A stretch of 64,000 bases of DNA from Streptomyces deccanensis (GTDB lineage Bacteria > Actinomycetota > Actinomycetes > Streptomycetales > Streptomycetaceae), in NCBI RefSeq assembly GCF_022385335.1, contig NZ_CP092431.1:5828001-5892000 (forward strand), given 5' to 3'. Below, piece by piece: positions 60,247-64,000 of the stretch. The position numbers and the translations under genes are program-made. Under the pieces are notes generated by a model. It saw only the letters and a program-made list of their open reading frames with translations, was not told where the DNA came from and did no database searches. Numbering within the stretch: the stretch's first letter is position 1; each line of letters begins with the position of its first letter.

Positions 60247-61529
60247 GCGACCGACTGAGCACGTGGTCCGACGTCGATGGGCACGCGGATGAAGCGGTGA
60301 TGCCTGAGCCGCGCCTCATCGCGGGGGAGGCTCGCGTCCGCGTCACGCCCCCGGAGCCGTACCCCTCGAACCGGGCGCCGGGAAGCAAGAGCACCGCGTC
60401 CGCGTCCGGGGGACGTCCGCCCTCCCAGGGCGCTCGGCGGGCGTCTGACACACGGTCGGCGCGTGACACCGTCCAGGACACCGCCCGGGGCGTCGCCGTA
60501 CGGGGCAACCGTCCCGGGCGGCGGCCGGCACGCGGCCGCCGCAGCCTGGTCCGCCGGATCGGGCGAACGCTGCTCCTGCTGGCCCTCGTACTGCTGCTCG
60601 TCCCGGTCGGCACCTACTTATGGGCCGACTCCGCACTCAACCGGCAGGTCAGTCTTGAGGAGATCGGGAGCCGACCGCCGCAGGGCAGCGGCACCAACTA
60701 CCTCATCGTGGGCTCCGACAGCCGGGAGGGCCTGACCGAGGAGGACAGGAAGAAATTGCGCACGGGCGCGTTCCAGGGCGGCCGCACCGACTCGATGATC
60801 CTGCTGCACACCGGCGCGAACGGCACCACGATGGTGAGTCTGCCGCGCGACTCGTGGGTGACCATCCCGCAGACACTTCGCCCCCAGACCGGCAAGGTCC
60901 ACCCGGCGTCCGAGGACAAGCTCAACGCGGCGTACTCCCTGGGCGGCCCCCAACTGCTCGTACAGACCGTCGAGCACAACACGGGCCTGCGCATCGACCA
61001 CTACGTAGAGATCGGTCTGGGCGGTTTCGTCGACGTCGTGGACGCCGTCGGCGGCGTGGAGATGTGCGTGGACCGCGACATCAAGGACAAGAGCTCTGGC
61101 TTGGATGTGAAGCGGGGCTGTCAGGTCTTCGACGGTAGGACGGCGCTCGCGTTCGTCCGGCAGCGTAAACAGGAGGCCCGCGGCGACCTGGGGCGCACCA
61201 GGAACCAACAGGAGTTCCTGGCCGCCCTCGCGGAGCGAGCCACCCGGTCCGACGTGGTGCTCAACCCGTCCAGGCTCCTCCCGGCCGCCGAGGCGGGCCT
61301 CGACACGCTCGTCGTCGACAAGGGCACGGACCTGCCGGAACTCGTCACGCTGCTCCAGGCGGTGCGGAGCGTCACGGGGGGCGGCGGCAGACAGATCAAC
61401 GTTCCGGTGTCCGACGTGCGGTTCCGTACCTCCAAGGGCATCGCCGTGCGGTGGGACGGCGCGCGGGCGAAACGGCTCTTCACAGAGCTGAGGAACGATC
61501 TGCGGGTCACCCCGGTGTCACCGCCGTGA
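60243..61529 (+). CDS. LytR-CpsA-Psr (LCP) family ligase with a TTA codon
   Basis: A 428-residue membrane protein. A long basic/disordered N-terminus, a helix (~106-126), and an extracellular LCP domain with LIVGSDSREG, GRTDSMILLH, SLPRDSWV, KLNAAYSLGG, GGFVDVVDAVGGVEMCV and FVRQRKQ...DLGRTRNQQEFL. LCP enzymes attach polymers to peptidoglycan; here the partner is likely the glycan made by the upstream synthase. Codon 126 is TTA (60618-60620), the rare leucine codon read only by the bldA tRNA, so translation should be developmental. The start ATG overlaps the previous stop. Confidence 0.9.
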   Translation: MSDRLSTWSDVDGHADEAVMPEPRLIAGEARVRVTPPEPYPSNRAPGSKSTASASGGRPPSQGARRASDTRSARDTVQDTARGVAVRGNRPGRRPARGRRSLVRRIGRTLLLLALVLLLVPVGTYLWADSALNRQVSLEEIGSRPPQGSGTNYLIVGSDSREGLTEEDRKKLRTGAFQGGRTDSMILLHTGANGTTMVSLPRDSWVTIPQTLRPQTGKVHPASEDKLNAAYSLGGPQLLVQTVEHNTGLRIDHYVEIGLGGFVDVVDAVGGVEMCVDRDIKDKSSGLDVKRGCQVFDGRTALAFVRQRKQEARGDLGRTRNQQEFLAALAERATRSDVVLNPSRLLPAAEAGLDTLVVDKGTDLPELVTLLQAVRSVTGGGGRQINVPVSDVRFRTSKGIAVRWDGARAKRLFTELRNDLRVTPVSPP

Positions 61530-61577
61530 CGGCCGGGCGACCTGCTGAAGGCGGTTGAGGCGGAGGCTTGAAGCCTG

Positions 61578-63329
61578 GTGGTGAACGAAGTGCGGCTGGC
61601 AACCGTATCCCATGTCGTGCGGGAGGCTCAGGCGCTTGCGTCCCCAGGCGCGCGGCCGGTGGAACGGGTCGTGCGGGAAATCGGGCTGCTCGGCCTGGTC
61701 GCGCTGACCACATGGGCGGCAGCCACTCAGTGGGTCACCTTCGATTGGACGCCGGAGGACTCCGTTTCGGAGCTGAGCCGGATGTGGGCGTCCGTTGGCG
61801 GTGCGGTCCTCACCACACTGCTCCGGCTGTGGTCGCCGACCGCCGCGGTGATCGCCGCGACCGCGATGTTCGGCTGGTGGCCGGCGTCGGGCATCGCCGT
61901 CGCGGTGGCGGCCTTCAGCGTCTGCGGGTGGCACCGGGCGACGGGGCGGCGCTTCGCCGTCCTGGGTGCGGCCGCCGCGATCGGCTACGGCGTCGCACTG
62001 CTCTCCAGTCCCATGCCGGTATCCGTGGTGACCACCTTTCACCTGTTCACGACGCTGGTCTGCCTGGGGTTGCCGGCCGCGGTGCGGGCCCTGCTCGGAA
62101 CGGCGGACCGTGTGATCCGCGCGCTGCGGGACCGTGCGCTCTTCCTGGAGGAGAACTATCGGCTGGCCCAGTCGACGGCACGCCTTCGGGAACGGTCCCG
62201 CATAGCCCAGGAGATGCACGACCAGCTCGGCCACCGGCTCAGCCTCATCTCCCAGTACGCGGGGGCTCTGGAACTGGCATCGGCCGGGAAGGCGCGAGTC
62301 GACGGCGGGAAGGGAGACGGCGGCGAGGCCGAACTGATCCGGGGGACGGCCCAGACCGCCATGCGCGAACTGCGCCTCATCCTCGGCATTCTGCGCTCCG
62401 CGGACCGCGAGAGCGCGGCGCTGCAGCCGGTCGAGGAGACCGGTCTGCGCTCGGACATCGCGCGGCTGGTCGAGCAGTCCCGATCGGCGGGCGTCGACAT
62501 CGGCCTGAGGTGGCAGGGAGACGACCTGCGCGACGTCGCCGCGCCCGTGCGACGGGCCGTGCACCGCGTTGTCCGTGAGGGGCTGACCAACGTGCACCGG
62601 CACGCGTCCGGCGCGGCCGTCTCGGTCGAGGTCGAGCGCGGCCCGGACACCGTCCGTGTGGACCTCCGCAACGGACGCAGTCCGCAACCGGTCCCCGGCA
62701 GGACCCCGCTCGCCTCCGGTACCGGAATGGGCCTCGTCGGCGTGCAGGAGCGGGTGACCCTGCTCGGCGGTGATGTCTCCGCCGGCCCCACGGAGAACGG
62801 CGGTTTCCGGCTGTGCGCCGAACTGCCCCTGCGGGAGCGGACGGGGTGCGCACCCGCCACCCGGCGTGCCCAGCGGGAGGAGGCAGTCGTGGACGACCGC
62901 ACGACGCCTGCCGCCGCGGCTCGGGCCGCCGGACCGCAGACACCTTTCGGACATGGGGTGCGCCGGGTCACATCCGCGGTGTTCGCCATTGCCCTGGTCG
63001 GTGTCGCGGCGCTGGTCGCCGTGGCGCTCTATACGGTGCCATGGACCTCGGCGGAGTACCGGAGGTCGCTGGAAGTTGCCCCGTCAGAGTTGGTTGAGGT
63101 CGGCATGAGCCGCGAGGAAGTGACCGACGTCGCCGGCCAGGACGAGCCACTGGCGCGGTTTGCCGCACGAATCGTGGAGTCGCCTCCCCCGTCCCCCGGC
63201 GCCTGTATGTACTCAGAGGAATGGTTGAGGGATGGTCAGGTCAGGATCGTTCGGTTCTGTTTTCGCGAGGACCGTCTGATCGGCATGGACCACTACGACA
63301 TCGGCGACGGTGTCAGCGAAGGTCGGTAG
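61578..63329 (+). CDS. NarL-type sensor histidine kinase fused to a BamE-like membrane domain
   Basis: A 583-residue protein. Four to five N-terminal membrane helices (~35-175) precede a HisKA_3 domain with H214 (RIAQEMHDQLGHRLSL) and an ATPase domain with REGLTNVHRHAS (N-box) and GTGMGLVGVQER (G-box). After LPLRER the frame continues into a second unit: a membrane helix (~460-485) and an exported domain with VEVGMSREEVTDVAG...FCFREDRLIGM, resembling BamE/SmpA-type domains. An internal GTG at 62889 has the sequence GGGAGGAGG five bases upstream, so the second unit could be made separately. GTG at 61578 (or 61581) is the start. Pairs with the response regulator after it. Confidence 0.87.
   Translation: MVNEVRLATVSHVVREAQALASPGARPVERVVREIGLLGLVALTTWAAATQWVTFDWTPEDSVSELSRMWASVGGAVLTTLLRLWSPTAAVIAATAMFGWWPASGIAVAVAAFSVCGWHRATGRRFAVLGAAAAIGYGVALLSSPMPVSVVTTFHLFTTLVCLGLPAAVRALLGTADRVIRALRDRALFLEENYRLAQSTARLRERSRIAQEMHDQLGHRLSLISQYAGALELASAGKARVDGGKGDGGEAELIRGTAQTAMRELRLILGILRSADRESAALQPVEETGLRSDIARLVEQSRSAGVDIGLRWQGDDLRDVAAPVRRAVHRVVREGLTNVHRHASGAAVSVEVERGPDTVRVDLRNGRSPQPVPGRTPLASGTGMGLVGVQERVTLLGGDVSAGPTENGGFRLCAELPLRERTGCAPATRRAQREEAVVDDRTTPAAAARAAGPQTPFGHGVRRVTSAVFAIALVGVAALVAVALYTVPWTSAEYRRSLEVAPSELVEVGMSREEVTDVAGQDEPLARFAARIVESPPPSPGACMYSEEWLRDGQVRIVRFCFREDRLIGMDHYDIGDGVSEGR
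62889..63329 (+). CDS. Possible separately translated BamE-like membrane protein (in frame with the kinase)
   Basis: Alternative product from an internal GTG with a near-ideal ribosome site (AGGAGG, spacing ~5): 146 residues, one membrane helix then a small exported domain with two cysteines (GACMYSEEW and VRFCFRE). It shares the reading frame of the histidine kinase, with no stop between them. Either the two genes fused by loss of a stop codon, or both full-length and short products exist. Sequence alone cannot decide. Confidence 0.4.
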   Translation: MDDRTTPAAAARAAGPQTPFGHGVRRVTSAVFAIALVGVAALVAVALYTVPWTSAEYRRSLEVAPSELVEVGMSREEVTDVAGQDEPLARFAARIVESPPPSPGACMYSEEWLRDGQVRIVRFCFREDRLIGMDHYDIGDGVSEGR

Positions 63330-63335
63330 GGCGCG

Positions 63336-64000
63336 ATGGGTATGAGCGATGATTCGACCGGGCCGATCCGAGTGCTGCTGGCCGACGACGAGGCGTTGAT
63401 GCGGGCGGGCCTGCGCCTTGTCCTGGCCCACGCCGAAGGCATCGAGGTGGTCGCCGAGGCCGCCGACGGCGCCGAGGCGGTCGACCTCGCCGTCAGCCAC
63501 CGCATCGACGTGGTGTTGATGGACATCCGGATGCCGCGCGTGGACGGCCTCGCCGCCACCGAGCGGCTGGCTGCCCTGGCCCCGTCGGTACAGGTCGTCA
63601 TGCTCACCACGTTCGGTGAGGACGAGTACATCACCCGCGCGCTCGAGGCCGGCGCCGCGGGCTTCGTGCTGAAGGACACCGGCCCTCAGGAACTCATCCA
63701 GGCGGTACGCGTTGCCGCGCGCGGCGACGCCATCCTCTCCCCGCGCATCACCCGGGGACTGATCGAACAGTACGTGATCAGCCATGCGCGACGGACCTCC
63801 GAGGCGCGACGGCTGATGGAGGTCCTGACCGCCCGCGAGCAGGACGTGCTCGTGCTGGTCGGCCTCGGGCTGTCCAACGCAGGGATCGGCAGAAGGCTCC
63901 ACATGGGCGAGGGCACTGTGAAGACACATGTGCGGCACATCCTTACCAAGTTGGGCTGTGCCAACCGTGTCCAGGCCGCGATCCTCGCTCATGACGGCGG
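63336..64000 (+). CDS. NarL/FixJ-family response regulator (3' end outside window)
   Basis: The visible 221 codons include a receiver domain (VLLADDEALMRAGLRLVL; phospho-Asp in VVLMDIRMP; TTFGEDEYITRALEAGAAGFVLKD) and a LuxR-type helix-turn-helix (LTAREQDVLVLVGLGLSNAGIGRRL, then GTVKTHVRHILTKLG). It starts 6 bp after the kinase stop (ATG 63336, or 63342 for MSDDSTGP-), so they form a two-component system. The target genes are unknown; the adjacent polysaccharide genes are obvious candidates. No stop is reached before the window ends, though the protein is near its usual length. Confidence 0.93.
   Translation, partial: MGMSDDSTGPIRVLLADDEALMRAGLRLVLAHAEGIEVVAEAADGAEAVDLAVSHRIDVVLMDIRMPRVDGLAATERLAALAPSVQVVMLTTFGEDEYITRALEAGAAGFVLKDTGPQELIQAVRVAARGDAILSPRITRGLIEQYVISHARRTSEARRLMEVLTAREQDVLVLVGLGLSNAGIGRRLHMGEGTVKTHVRHILTKLGCANRVQAAILAHDG

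Overview
This window looks like chromosomal core DNA of a Streptomyces. It is very GC-rich, with G or C at most third codon positions. It carries developmental genes largely confined to this group (wblA; bldG with its anti-sigma partner), and its gene order follows the S. coelicolor SCO3580 to SCO3540 region as I remember it. The same order is recognisable in Mycobacterium tuberculosis Rv3682 to Rv3644c (ponA2, whiB4, paired ATPases, DUF4177, RidA, MBL, crp, nth, Nudix, marP, ephE, acs, HAD, 6C RNA, ssd, tad, helicase, topA, holB). The species and synteny statements come from memory, not a search.

Layout. 1-790: 3'-truncated metallophosphoesterase, divergent from a YqeY-type gene. 1.4-7.8 kb: a class A penicillin-binding protein followed by a 30-bp tandem repeat, wblA with a long leader region, and two coupled ArsA-type ATPases. 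7.9-15 kb: DUF4177, RidA, Nudix, metallo-beta-lactamase-fold, Crp, endonuclease III, a second Nudix and a MarP-like membrane serine protease. 15-25 kb: a 59-residue basic protein, an EphE-like hydrolase with a holin-family membrane protein, NhaA, acetyl-CoA synthetase, a SulP-carbonic anhydrase fusion, a secreted deacetylase-like lipoprotein and a CooC/MinD-like ATPase. 25.5-33.6 kb: a degenerate Fic-like protein, a structured intergenic RNA candidate, a HAD phosphatase, a clear 6C RNA, and a compact Tad-type pilus operon (Ssd/TadZ, TadA, TadB, TadC, DUF4244 pilin-like, TadE, Rv3654c-like). 33.7-45 kb: MrfA-type helicase, bldG with its ATPase partner, proton-pumping pyrophosphatase, a lipoprotein, a methyltransferase, and a receptor kinase with Septum_form-like ectodomains. 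45-55.5 kb: topA, a transporter-thymidylate kinase-coiled coil fusion, holB and a secreted peptidase.

At 55.58 kb a tRNA-Thr(CGU) is followed by a tyrosine recombinase. This marks the probable edge of a horizontally acquired segment running past the window end. Its cargo is a coherent cell-surface module: a MatB-like deacetylase/glycosyltransferase fusion, an LCP ligase carrying a TTA (bldA-dependent) codon, and a histidine kinase/response regulator pair in which the kinase is fused to a membrane-anchored BamE-like domain.

The core genes are housekeeping and envelope functions grouped by ancient synteny rather than one pathway. The most self-contained systems are the Tad operon beside the 6C RNA, and the surface-polysaccharide/two-component module after the tRNA. 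I see no CRISPR array, rRNA, complete insertion sequence or antibiotic biosynthetic cluster.
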